This document shows, piece after piece, positions 56,409-64,000 of a stretch of 64,000 nt of DNA. Both the position numbers and the translations under genes were made by a program. Under the pieces are notes generated by a model. That model saw nothing but the letters and a program-made list of their open reading frames with translations, ran no database searches and had not been told where the DNA came from. Location of the stretch: the NCBI RefSeq assembly GCF_017309185.1, contig NZ_JAEKJZ010000003.1, positions 124,001 through 188,000 of the forward strand, read 5' to 3'. This DNA comes from Roseibium aggregatum. GTDB taxonomy: Bacteria; Pseudomonadota; Alphaproteobacteria; Rhizobiales; Stappiaceae. How positions within the stretch are numbered: position 1 is the stretch's first letter; the number at the start of each line of letters is the position of its first letter.

Positions 56409-56421
56409 TTGTATTATACAA
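56409..56421. promoter_or_regulatory. Palindrome in the protease/SGNH divergent promoter
   Basis: TTGTATTATACAA is a perfect dyad (TTGTA-N3-TACAA) centred in the 143-base A/T-rich region between two divergent genes. It could be a shared operator. BlaI-type repressors recognise TACA/TGTA dyads, but the half-site order here is the reverse of theirs. Confidence 0.45.
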
Positions 56422-56500
56422 AATTACTCTACGTAAGATAGCCTTTTAAAGCTGATAGTTGAAATTATTTGATGTTAAAATTTAGGAGGTGAGAGCCGCT

Positions 56501-57589
56501 ATGTCCAAGATATCATACGATAAATACGTGGCTCTGTTGACGCGCGAGCCTGCGGTTGACCCTGAAGAGTTCGACAAACAGTCTGAGGAAATCTTGAGTT
56601 TTTCCGTCATCGAGAAAGGCGGGAACGGCTTTTCGTTCGAACTGCGGCCGGACCCGCAAAAGGTCGAGGTCGATCCGGAGTTGCAGGAGCTGGAAAGTTT
56701 CATGAACATAACCAGCGGGCTTTCCAGGTGGCGGCGCAACCGGCAGTTTTTCAGGCGCTTGCAGGCTGGCGAGAGACGCCCTGTACTTGTTTCGGAAGGC
56801 GACAGCTGGTTTCAGTTTCCGCTTCTTCTCAAAGAAGTAATCGATCATCTCAACAGGGATTACCTGATTTATTCGGTGGGCGCGGCCGGCGACACGGCAG
56901 CCAACATGGTGTTCGGGCAAAACAGGCACGGCCAGCGTGAATACATGTCGGCCCTTGGCAAGGTCCGAAAACACGGTGTCGCCGCTTTCCTGTTTTCGGC
57001 GGCCGGCAACGACATTGTCGGGGAAGATCCTGAGACCGGAGAGGCGGCGCTTTTCGACCTGCTCCGGCAGTTTAACGGAAACCCGGCGGATGTTGCCGGT
57101 CACATCGACCACACGGTTCTCAAGAACAAGATCGGAAGCCTGAGAATAGCTTATCGGAAGGTGATCGACGATATTCGTGCCGACGAGGATTTCCGGACCC
57201 TGCCCATCGTCATTCACGGTTATGACTACGTTTTCCCGTTTCCCTACAGCGAGGGAGGGCGGCACGACGAGCGCAACCCGGTCTACGCCAGGAAGAACGG
57301 GTGGCTCGGCGATCCGCTCGACCGGCGCGGCATCTACGATCAGGAACTGCGCCGCAACTTGATAAAGTACCTGCTCGACGAGCTTTACGCGATGCTGCAA
57401 GGGCTTAGTGGCGATCCCCGGGAAACCGGCGTCTGGCTGGTGGACTGCCGGAATACGCTACCCGATGTCGACGATTGGAATGACGAAATACACCCTAAAT
57501 CCGAAGGGTTCGGCAAAGTGGCAGATAAATTCAAAGCCGCACTCGGCGGAGCCCTGGGCCAAGACGGTTTGAACCGCGACGTCGCTTAG
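56501..57589 (+). CDS. SGNH/GDSL-type hydrolase-like protein
   Basis: A 362-residue protein without an evident signal peptide. The first ~90 residues are unassigned. The SGNH blocks follow: block I VLVSEGDSWFQFP (Ser102), block III FLFSAAGNDIVGED (Asn170) and block V WNDEIHPKSEGFGKVADKF (Asp328, His331). The Ser-Asp-His triad and the oxyanion Asn are thus present, implying an esterase, lipase or deacetylase activity with unknown substrate. The ATG at 56501 follows TAGGAGG. It is the first of three co-directional genes with a small unknown protein and a DyP peroxidase. Confidence 0.82.
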   Translation: MSKISYDKYVALLTREPAVDPEEFDKQSEEILSFSVIEKGGNGFSFELRPDPQKVEVDPELQELESFMNITSGLSRWRRNRQFFRRLQAGERRPVLVSEGDSWFQFPLLLKEVIDHLNRDYLIYSVGAAGDTAANMVFGQNRHGQREYMSALGKVRKHGVAAFLFSAAGNDIVGEDPETGEAALFDLLRQFNGNPADVAGHIDHTVLKNKIGSLRIAYRKVIDDIRADEDFRTLPIVIHGYDYVFPFPYSEGGRHDERNPVYARKNGWLGDPLDRRGIYDQELRRNLIKYLLDELYAMLQGLSGDPRETGVWLVDCRNTLPDVDDWNDEIHPKSEGFGKVADKFKAALGGALGQDGLNRDVA

Positions 57590-57820
57590 CCGGGCAGTCC
57601 GCGCTGTTCCGGTTTGCCGTGGGCAGCCGGCCCGAACCGGTCCGGGCAAGGCTCCGGTGCGGGTTATTGTCCTTTTCGAAGAACTTGCCTGCTTTCGCCT
57701 TCCCGAACCGGGGCCAAGGCCGAAGGGGTTTCAAACCGGTCACAGGAATACCGCCGCAACGCGCATGTGAAGCCAGAGTGAAGACCCACCTTTTTGCGGC
57801 GGTCAAAACGGGAGAAGATC

Positions 57821-58291
57821 ATGACACATCCTCTGACATTGACCTTGAAGATCAAACAGGACCCTGAAACTCTCGCCGCTCTCAACGATTTGAAAGAGAA
57901 TTTCGCGGAGCACATTCAGCCGAAAATCGAAGAGGCTCTCAGAAAATCCAAGCTGGTGCATTTCGCCCGGGTCGTCGTGATTGGCGACAACGAGTACATT
58001 CAGGTGATCACGGAGTATGACGGCGATCATTTCGAATACACGGAGTTCTTCCGAGACGCGCTGACACCGATTTTCGCCAAGATTTTTTCGCTGGCCGACG
58101 GCGTGCCGGATGTCGACAACCCTGCCGAATTCTTCGAATTCTCCAAAAACGCCAATGTGCGCACGCTCGGTCTGTCCACCGACGGAGCAACGGATATGCA
58201 CGGTAACCAGGCTGGCTGGCTATTTTCCGCCTACAACCATGCGGAGGTCAGGGACATTCTGGGCGCGCTTCAACGCGATGCGGCCGAATAA
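57821..58291 (+). CDS. Small protein of unknown function upstream of the DyP peroxidase
   Basis: A 156-residue, acidic, signal-less protein. A HFARVVVIGDNEYIQVITEYDGDHFEYTEFF stretch predicts two strands followed by a helix, as in a ferredoxin-like alpha/beta fold, and a 'DNPAEFFEF' segment follows. DyP peroxidases are built of two ferredoxin-like domains, so a relationship or physical pairing is conceivable, but I cannot assign a family. The ATG at 57821 has GGGAGAAG upstream. It is 29 bases ahead of the peroxidase gene, which suggests co-translation and a shared function. The 231-base gap before it holds no gene. Confidence 0.65.
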   Translation: MTHPLTLTLKIKQDPETLAALNDLKENFAEHIQPKIEEALRKSKLVHFARVVVIGDNEYIQVITEYDGDHFEYTEFFRDALTPIFAKIFSLADGVPDVDNPAEFFEFSKNANVRTLGLSTDGATDMHGNQAGWLFSAYNHAEVRDILGALQRDAAE

Positions 58292-58320
58292 GCCGATACA
58301 TTGAGTGGGGTGGGGAGAAA

Positions 58321-59763
58321 ATGAAGCCCGATCCGAAAAACGTACAAAGCCTGTTCATCGCGCGGTACCGGCACAAGTTCCGGGTCGTGCTGTTGTTCAG
58401 GATCGACGATCCCGCCACCGCTCAAGGCTTTTTGCAACGATGGGCCGCCAATGTGAATGGTGGCCTGTCACCCGCCGGTTCTTATGCCGCCGACGTGGAA
58501 GCACAATTGGACCCGGTCTGTCATTTCGCTTTCAATTGGCCTGGCATCTCGCTCCTCCTGAAAGAGCGCGCCGCCACCGCGCAAGGTCTCGACCCCGACG
58601 AGGTGGGGACGAACCTGGAACAATTCTTCACCGAAGAAGACCACGCGCCCAATTCGAACTCGGTCGTCGCGAGCCTCGACATGAAAGGCATGAACGCACC
58701 GGAAAACTGGTGGACGGCGGGAGCCGACCAGAGCGCATTTCACATTGCGATGCTGTGTTACTTCGCCGATGCGGCACAAAAGTTCCAGGGTCTAGGCAAA
58801 ATACGCGCGGACGCCGAGGCGTCGGGCCTTGAGGAATGGCAGTTTCCGGACTTTGACGATAAGGCCTTGTCGGGAGAAGTGCCGGCCGGTGGAATTCTGC
58901 ATTTCGGGTTCCGGGACGGTATTTCAAAGGTCGATATCGACTGGGAAGAGACTGGAACGCCGGGAAAAAGCGATTTCAGGGAATTGCTGCTCGGCTACCC
59001 TTCCAGCGATTACAGGATCAGTCCGGTCGACCCCGGTCCCTGGAACGATTTCGTTCGTGACGGCACCTATCTCAATCTGGCTTGGCTTTATCAGGACGTC
59101 GCCGCGTTCAACCGGTTTCTGCGCGATCACAGAAACGTAACCGCGCCCCTAAGCGGGCAGGCCGATCCCGAAGAGTGGCTCGCCGCTAAGATGATGGGAC
59201 GATGGCGCGACGGTTCGGCGCTTGCGTTGCATCCCGAGCGGATGCCCGAGCCCTGGGACCCATCCAACAACTTCGGCTACCGGAGCGATCCGGAGGGGGA
59301 GCGGACGCCCCTTCATTCGCATATACGTGTATGCAATCCGCGCGACCAGGGGCTGACCCATGTCAACGACAGACGTTTTCCGAAGGGGCCGCCCCGGCTG
59401 ATCCGCAGAGGTTTCTCCTATGGACCGCCCCTTGAAGGCACCGAGGACGACGGCAAAGACCGCGGCTTGGTGGGTCTCTTCGCCTGCGCGCGGATAAACG
59501 AGCAGTTCTATTCGGTGGTGCGCTGGATTCAGAAAACGGATTTCAGCGACCATTTCGATACGATAAGGCGCGGGCGCAAACGCCAGGACATGATGTTCGG
59601 ATTTCGCGGAAAACGGCAGGCCGAGGCGACAACCTATATTCCGGCCGGGTCCGCGGGCGCGGCGCCGCTTGAATTGCCCTTGAAGGACTTCATTCGCTAC
59701 AAGGGGATCGCGGTGTTTTTCGCGCCCAGCGTCAAGTCGCTCAAGTATCTCAGTGGTTCTTGA
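58321..59763 (+). CDS. DyP-type haem peroxidase
   Basis: A 480-residue dye-decolourising-type peroxidase without a signal peptide. The catalytic aspartate is Asp199 in the GxxDG motif (FGFRDG). The proximal haem ligand is His334 in LHSHIRVCNPRD, and the distal Arg lies in RLIRRGFSYGPP. The run LAAKMMGRWRDGSALALHPE and the C-terminal GLVGLFACARINEQFYSVVRWIQ are also typical. All key residues are present, so it should be active with haem and peroxide. There is no encapsulin gene nearby. It ends the SGNH/unknown/DyP set; a 247-base gap with no gene follows. Confidence 0.9.
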   Translation: MKPDPKNVQSLFIARYRHKFRVVLLFRIDDPATAQGFLQRWAANVNGGLSPAGSYAADVEAQLDPVCHFAFNWPGISLLLKERAATAQGLDPDEVGTNLEQFFTEEDHAPNSNSVVASLDMKGMNAPENWWTAGADQSAFHIAMLCYFADAAQKFQGLGKIRADAEASGLEEWQFPDFDDKALSGEVPAGGILHFGFRDGISKVDIDWEETGTPGKSDFRELLLGYPSSDYRISPVDPGPWNDFVRDGTYLNLAWLYQDVAAFNRFLRDHRNVTAPLSGQADPEEWLAAKMMGRWRDGSALALHPERMPEPWDPSNNFGYRSDPEGERTPLHSHIRVCNPRDQGLTHVNDRRFPKGPPRLIRRGFSYGPPLEGTEDDGKDRGLVGLFACARINEQFYSVVRWIQKTDFSDHFDTIRRGRKRQDMMFGFRGKRQAEATTYIPAGSAGAAPLELPLKDFIRYKGIAVFFAPSVKSLKYLSGS

Positions 59764-60010
59764 AGGTTTGAGCGGACGTTCCGGTTCTTGCGCGCAGCCG
59801 GTCATGTTTCTTCATCTCTCCGCTGGAACTGCGGGATTGTCCGATGGAAGAGCGCCTGAACCCGCACTGACACCGATCTGACAAGAATCTGAGCTCAAAC
59901 TGTAACAAAAGTGAGAGCGAAGTGTCATCTCAGTGTGGTCCTTAGGGCGGGGCCGGGAAGAATGTGACAGAAGTGCCTGGCTCTGATTTGTCCAACGGGA
60001 GCCGTCACTC

Positions 60011-61369
60011 ATGATCCTTCGTTCCGTACTTGCCGCGGGCGTCGCCCTGGCCACGCTCGGCGGTGCCGCCGCACCTGCCTTCGCCGAAGACGTCACCATC
60101 AAATTGTGGTCGCGCGCCGACCGCTCCGGGCCGATGCGTCCGGGCAATATCGTCGATGCCGCCGACACCCTGAACAACATGCTTGCGGCCGCCGGATCGG
60201 ACAAGGTCGTCAAGGTCGAGCTGATCGAGACCAACGCCAAGGGCTTCGACGCCGACGCGCTCGATCTCCTCAAGGCACATTCCGTTGGCGATACGCCGGA
60301 CATCATCGTTGCCGCCCACGAGTGGATCGGCGCCTTCGCACAGGCCGGGCTGGCGGCCAATCTCGACGGTCATATCGAAGCCAACCCGAACCTCTACGGC
60401 GACGTCATTCCGGCGCTCTGGGAGTCCGTCAAGTTCAAGGGTGGACGCTACGGCATTCCCCAGGACTCCGAAGTGCGCATGTTCTTTCTCAACAACGACA
60501 TGCTGCGCAAGGCGGGCAAGTCGGACGAGTTCATCGCCGGCCTTTCCGAGGCCGTCAACGCCGGTGAATTCACCATGGACGACCTGTGCGACCTTGCCGC
60601 CGAAGTCAAGAATTCCGGCGCTTCCGAACTCGGTATCGTCCACCGCCCGAACGTGGGACCGGACTTCCAGATGGCGATGGCCTCTTTCGGTATCGACATG
60701 TACAACGACGAGGAAGCCCGCCTGCAGATCACCAAATCCGGTCTGAAGGACTATTACACTTGGCTGAAGTCCTGCGTTGACAAGGGCGCCCTGCCGGCTG
60801 ACATGACCACCTATTCCTGGGACAGCGTCCACGCGGCGTTCCGGGGCGAAAAAGCCTTCTCCAAGTTCCACGGGATCTGGAACCTCGGCGCGCAGCTGGA
60901 AGCCTTCGGCATCGATCCGCTGGACGGGGACGCCTATTTCAACAAGATCACCTGGATCAACGCGCCGGCCGGCAAGAAGGGCGGCACGCCGAAGAATCTG
61001 TCCCACCCGATCGTCTATGTGGTCGCCGACACGCCGAACAAGGATCTGGCCGCGATGCTGGTCGCGCTGGCGACCCAGCACGTTCCGAACACAAAACACG
61101 CCGTGGGCACCAACCACACTCCGGTCAATTACGGCCAGGCCGCGATGCCGGACTTCGTGACGAAAGGCTGGGGCCTGGTCGCGGGGGTTCCGTTGCTCGA
61201 ATATGCCGAGTTCATGCCGAACCATCCGAAGATCGGCCAGTACAATGCCATCACCTTCCAGGGTGTCCAGGCTGTCGAAACCGGCGAAATGACACCGGAC
61301 GAAGCTGTTGAAATGGTCATCGAGGAGCTCGAAACCGAGCTCGGCGAAGACGTGATCATTCTCGACTAA
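60011..61369 (+). CDS. ABC sugar transporter, periplasmic binding protein (family 1)
   Basis: A 452-residue solute-binding protein. The signal peptide ends at about residue 25 (APAFA/EDV). VTIKLWSRADRSGPMRPGNIVDAADTLNNML opens the mature protein, and GIPQDSEVRMFFLNNDMLRKAGKSDEF is the family-1 core. A carbohydrate ligand is likely from the downstream MalF/MalG/UgpC-type genes, but is not identifiable. It is first in its operon and is followed by a strong hairpin with a T run. Confidence 0.9.
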   Translation: MILRSVLAAGVALATLGGAAAPAFAEDVTIKLWSRADRSGPMRPGNIVDAADTLNNMLAAAGSDKVVKVELIETNAKGFDADALDLLKAHSVGDTPDIIVAAHEWIGAFAQAGLAANLDGHIEANPNLYGDVIPALWESVKFKGGRYGIPQDSEVRMFFLNNDMLRKAGKSDEFIAGLSEAVNAGEFTMDDLCDLAAEVKNSGASELGIVHRPNVGPDFQMAMASFGIDMYNDEEARLQITKSGLKDYYTWLKSCVDKGALPADMTTYSWDSVHAAFRGEKAFSKFHGIWNLGAQLEAFGIDPLDGDAYFNKITWINAPAGKKGGTPKNLSHPIVYVVADTPNKDLAAMLVALATQHVPNTKHAVGTNHTPVNYGQAAMPDFVTKGWGLVAGVPLLEYAEFMPNHPKIGQYNAITFQGVQAVETGEMTPDEAVEMVIEELETELGEDVIILD

Positions 61370-61387
61370 CCATCCTAATGGGGAAAG

Positions 61388-61412
61388 GCCGCGCCGGGCG
61401 CGGCTTTTTTTC
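61388..61412 (+). terminator. Strong hairpin with T run inside the fifth ABC operon
   Basis: GCCGCGC/GCGCGGC stem (61388-61404) with a three-base loop, followed by eight T. It lies between the binding-protein stop and the permease start, 73 bases apart, so it should stop a large part of transcription after the first gene. Confidence 0.85.
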
Positions 61413-61442
61413 CTGCGGGTCCGTTACGGTTCCTGTTTCAAA

Positions 61443-62390
61443 ATGCGCGCATCGTCGACACGCCGCCAGGCTTCAAATTTCGCGATCTTTCTCGGGCCCG
61501 CGCTGGCGTTCCTCGTCGCGCTGCTTGTTGTCCCGATTGCGGTCGACCTCGTTGTCGCTTTCACCGACATGGCGCAAACGGTGACCGTCGACGAATTCAC
61601 GACCAAACAATTCAAGAAGATCGTGCGCGTCAGCGACGACAGTCTTTTGGGTTTCGAATTGCGCGGCTCCTTCTATCGCGCCCTGACCCTGACGGCGATC
61701 TTCGTGTTCTTCACGCTCTCCATATTCAACGTCACCTTCGGGCTCGTGCTGGCGCTGACGACAACGGCGTTGCCGGACCGGCTGGGCGCCTTCTTCAGAG
61801 CGGTCTGGCTGCTGCCGCGCATGGCGCCTTCGGTCGTCTATGCGCTGTTGTGGATCTGGGTGATCGACCCGACGGAACGGGGCCTGCTCAACCAGGTCCT
61901 CGTCAACCTGTTCGGACTGGAGCCGGTCAACATGAAGCTGGATCACCCGATGACGGTGATCGTTCTTTCCAACGGATTCATCGGCGCTTCCATAGGCATG
62001 CTGATCCTGACAAGTTCCATCCGCTCGATCCCGCAGCATCTGTTTTATGCCGCGCGGGCCGACGGGGCCGGCTCGTTATCCATCATCCGGCATGTGGTGA
62101 TGCCCGCGTTGCGCTGGCCGCTCAGCTACATCACCGTGTTTCAGACCCTCGCGCTGCTGGTGAGCTTTGAGTACATCTTCCTGATCATGGGACCGTCGCG
62201 GTCCACGATGACCATGGCGATGCTTGCCTACACCAAAACCCTGGCGCCGAGCATCGGGTCGGGTCTTTATGCCTACGGCGCGGCGATCACGCTGATCCTG
62301 ATCGTGATCGGCATGGTGATCGCGCTTCTGCTTTACCGGCTCACCAACATGAAGTCGCTGCTTGCGCAGCCGCGCATCGAGGTGCACTGA
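61443..62390 (+). CDS. ABC sugar transporter permease (MalF type)
   Basis: A 315-residue permease with six main hydrophobic segments and the coupling loop FYAARADGAGSLSIIRHVVMPALRWP. The first periplasmic stretch, VVAFTDMAQTVTVDEFTTKQFKKIVRVSDDSLLGFELRGSFYRAL, is of ordinary size. The stop TGA shares its last base with the next ATG (TGATG). Confidence 0.9.
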   Translation: MRASSTRRQASNFAIFLGPALAFLVALLVVPIAVDLVVAFTDMAQTVTVDEFTTKQFKKIVRVSDDSLLGFELRGSFYRALTLTAIFVFFTLSIFNVTFGLVLALTTTALPDRLGAFFRAVWLLPRMAPSVVYALLWIWVIDPTERGLLNQVLVNLFGLEPVNMKLDHPMTVIVLSNGFIGASIGMLILTSSIRSIPQHLFYAARADGAGSLSIIRHVVMPALRWPLSYITVFQTLALLVSFEYIFLIMGPSRSTMTMAMLAYTKTLAPSIGSGLYAYGAAITLILIVIGMVIALLLYRLTNMKSLLAQPRIEVH

Positions 62391-63469
62391 TGAGCGGAGA
62401 AGAACGGATGGCGCGCCCGGTGGACCAGCCGGACTGGGAGAGCCTCGCACGGCGGGCGCTCACCATGGCCCGGATCAAGCGCGGTGCCCTGATCGTGTTT
62501 TTGACGCTGGTCTCCGTCCCCGTGCTCCTGCCGTTCTTCTGGGTCGTCGTGATTTCCTTTTCGGCGCGCACCGGCGGGGTGGAAACCGCGGTTTTGTGGA
62601 AAGCCTGTGGCGTGCTGGCGCCCTGCGTGCTCGGCTACGCGGCTACGCATGTGGTCTTTCCGGCGCCCCGTCAAAGGATGACCGCTGCCCTTGTCGCGGC
62701 CGGTGTCGCGGTTGCCGGGCTTGCCCTTCTGGTCGGGAGCGATCTCCATTTCGACAACTACCGCTTCCTTGCCAATCCGAACCTGGTCGAGGACCTGCGC
62801 GGCGCGGCGACCGCGGGCGGTCAGTTTCCCTGGGTCTGGGACGCGTTTTTCAATTCGCTCGCGGTGGCGGCGGCCTCCACGTTCACCAAGGTCCTCATCG
62901 CGACGCTGGCGGGCTACTATCTCTCCCGGTTTGCCTTTCGAGGCCGGTCGTTCTTTCTGCAGAGCCTGCTGATCCTGGAAGTCTTCCATCCCTGGATGCT
63001 GACAATCCCGATCTTTCTGGTGATTTTCTGGGTCGGTCTGCTGAACACGCTTTCCGCGCCAATCCTGGTCCTGACCGTGATCGACATGCCGTTTTTCATC
63101 TTCATCATGAAGGGCTTCTTTGACGCGGTTCCCTGGGACATCGAAATGAGCGCCATGACCGACGGCGCCACGCGGCGTCAGGCCTTCTGGCACGTGGTAT
63201 TGCCTCAGGCCAAGGGCGGCATCATCGCCATTTCCGTCCTCGGCTTCATCCGGGGTTGGGAGGAATATGTCTTCGTGACGGCGCTCAGAACCGGCAATTC
63301 CTACTGGGTGATGTCCACCTATCTCTACTATGTCGCGGAAGATGTGATGGGGGTCGACTACGGCCTCGTCGCCGCCGTCAGCGTGTTCTACATGCTGCCA
63401 AGCCTGCTTCTTTATCTCTTCCTGCAGAAATATCTCACCCAGTTGACCTTTGGAGGCGTTAAGGGCTGA
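62390..63469 (+). CDS. ABC sugar transporter permease (MalG type) with extra hydrophobic segments
   Basis: A 359-residue permease, about 80 residues longer than usual. After the first helix (ALIVFLTLVSVPVLLPFFWVVVISFS), residues ~55-115 add about two hydrophobic segments (KACGVLAPCVLGYAATHVV and TAALVAAGVAVAGLALLVG) before the normal periplasmic loop and core resume. The coupling loop IEMSAMTDGATRRQAFWHVVLPQA and the C-terminal TQLTFGGVKG are intact. It overlaps its neighbours on both sides by TGATG. Confidence 0.88.
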   Translation: MSGEERMARPVDQPDWESLARRALTMARIKRGALIVFLTLVSVPVLLPFFWVVVISFSARTGGVETAVLWKACGVLAPCVLGYAATHVVFPAPRQRMTAALVAAGVAVAGLALLVGSDLHFDNYRFLANPNLVEDLRGAATAGGQFPWVWDAFFNSLAVAAASTFTKVLIATLAGYYLSRFAFRGRSFFLQSLLILEVFHPWMLTIPIFLVIFWVGLLNTLSAPILVLTVIDMPFFIFIMKGFFDAVPWDIEMSAMTDGATRRQAFWHVVLPQAKGGIIAISVLGFIRGWEEYVFVTALRTGNSYWVMSTYLYYVAEDVMGVDYGLVAAVSVFYMLPSLLLYLFLQKYLTQLTFGGVKG

Positions 63470-64000
63470 TGGCGCGTGTCGATCTGAAAAATGTCACCAA
63501 GGACTGGGGCACGGCGAAGGCAATCGACGATATCAGCCTGTCGCTGGAAAACGGCGAGTTTGCCGCCGTGCTCGGGCCTTCCGGCTGCGGCAAGTCGACC
63601 ACGCTGTTCATGCTGGCCGGCATCTATCTTCCGACCAGCGGCGACATCCTTTTCGACGGCGCCCGGGTCAACGATGTGGAAGCTCGAGACCGCAACGTGG
63701 GCATCGTTTTCCAGTCCTACGCGCTTTATCCGAACATGACTGTCCTGCAGAACATAACGTTCCCGCTCAGGTTCAAGGAGATCTCCAGGGCGGACGCGGA
63801 AAGATCCGCGCGCGAGATCGCCGAACTGGTGGAAATCGAAGGCCTTCTGGACCGCCGGCCGAACCAGTTGTCCGGCGGGCAGCAGCAGCGGGTGGCGCTG
63901 GCTCGCGCGCTTGTCAAGAAACCGAACCTGCTTCTGCTTGACGAACCGCTTTCCAACCTGGATGCGACCCTGCGGCTTTCCATGCGCACGGAAATCCGCC
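63469..64000 (+). CDS. ABC sugar transporter ATPase (UgpC type), cut by the window end
   Basis: 177 residues are visible before the window ends, with no stop codon. Walker [11 protein letters not shown]-loop [13 protein letters not shown], signature [15 protein letters not shown] and Walker [14 protein letters not shown] are all consensus; the switch His and regulatory domain lie beyond the edge. The ATG shares a base with the previous stop (TGATG). It completes a binding protein, two permeases and ATPase operon. Confidence 0.93.
   Translation, partial: MARVDLKNVTKDWGTAKAIDDISLSLENGEFAAVLGPSGCGKSTTLFMLAGIYLPTSGDILFDGARVNDVEARDRNVGIVFQSYALYPNMTVLQNITFPLRFKEISRADAERSAREIAELVEIEGLLDRRPNQLSGGQQQRVALARALVKKPNLLLLDEPLSNLDATLRLSMRTEIR

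Overview
The window reads as a gene-dense, high-GC alphaproteobacterial chromosome segment. Lineage pointers are a 405-residue hemA-type 5-aminolevulinate synthase with a TTGA-N6-TCAA (FNR/FixK-type) box upstream, a GlpVSTPQ-type glycerol ABC importer, a DUF2126/ATP-grasp/alpha-E/transglutaminase set, and five complete or nearly complete ABC import operons. A marine Stappiaceae/Roseibium-like or rhizobial-order heterotroph is my best guess; this is inference, since no rRNA is present. I found no tRNA, rRNA, insertion sequence, prophage or CRISPR array.

Layout. 1-1.75 kb: 3' part of a chemoreceptor ending in a PilZ domain. 1.9-2.6 kb: DsbA/FrnE-type oxidoreductase. 2.7-5.8 kb (minus): four translationally coupled genes of a galactose/galactonate-type pathway (SDR, DgoK, DgoA, SMP-30 lactonase). 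6.0-11.8 kb: branched-chain-amino-acid-type (Liv) importer plus an alpha/beta hydrolase. 11.9-15.2 kb: acyltransferase, DUF1194 protein, hemA. 15.7-19.4 kb: TetR regulator with an acyl-CoA operon (crotonase, CoA ligase, two small hot-dog proteins). 19.5-19.9 kb: DUF427 protein. 20.1-30.4 kb: glycerate kinase, CofD/YvcK-like protein, then a LacI-controlled operon with a sugar ABC importer and a GH63-like glucosyl-/mannosylglycerate hydrolase. Together these can be read as import, hydrolysis and glycerate phosphorylation of a compatible solute. 30.6-37.5 kb (minus): transglutaminase, CP-ATP-grasp/alpha-E fusion and DUF2126 protein. 37.6-39.9 kb: two divergent orphan periplasmic binding proteins. 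40.1-44.6 kb: second Liv importer. 44.9-46.1 kb: TetR regulator divergent from a small secreted protein, with repeated operator-like sites between. 46.7-52.6 kb: glycerol-type importer whose two ATPases are complementarily degenerate. 52.8-53.5 kb: orphan Doc/Fic protein with a mutated motif. 53.7-59.8 kb: BlaI/M56 pair, a V8/trypsin-like protease, and a divergent set of SGNH hydrolase, small unknown protein and DyP peroxidase; this is my main candidate for an undescribed system. 60.0 kb to the end: a fifth ABC sugar operon, cut off within its ATPase gene.

Recurring architecture. In all five ABC operons the binding-protein gene comes first among the transporter genes and is followed by a stem-loop before the next one, a likely device for making binding protein in excess. 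Most downstream transporter genes overlap by ATGA or TGATG. Several regulators sit beside dyad-rich intergenic regions that look like operators.
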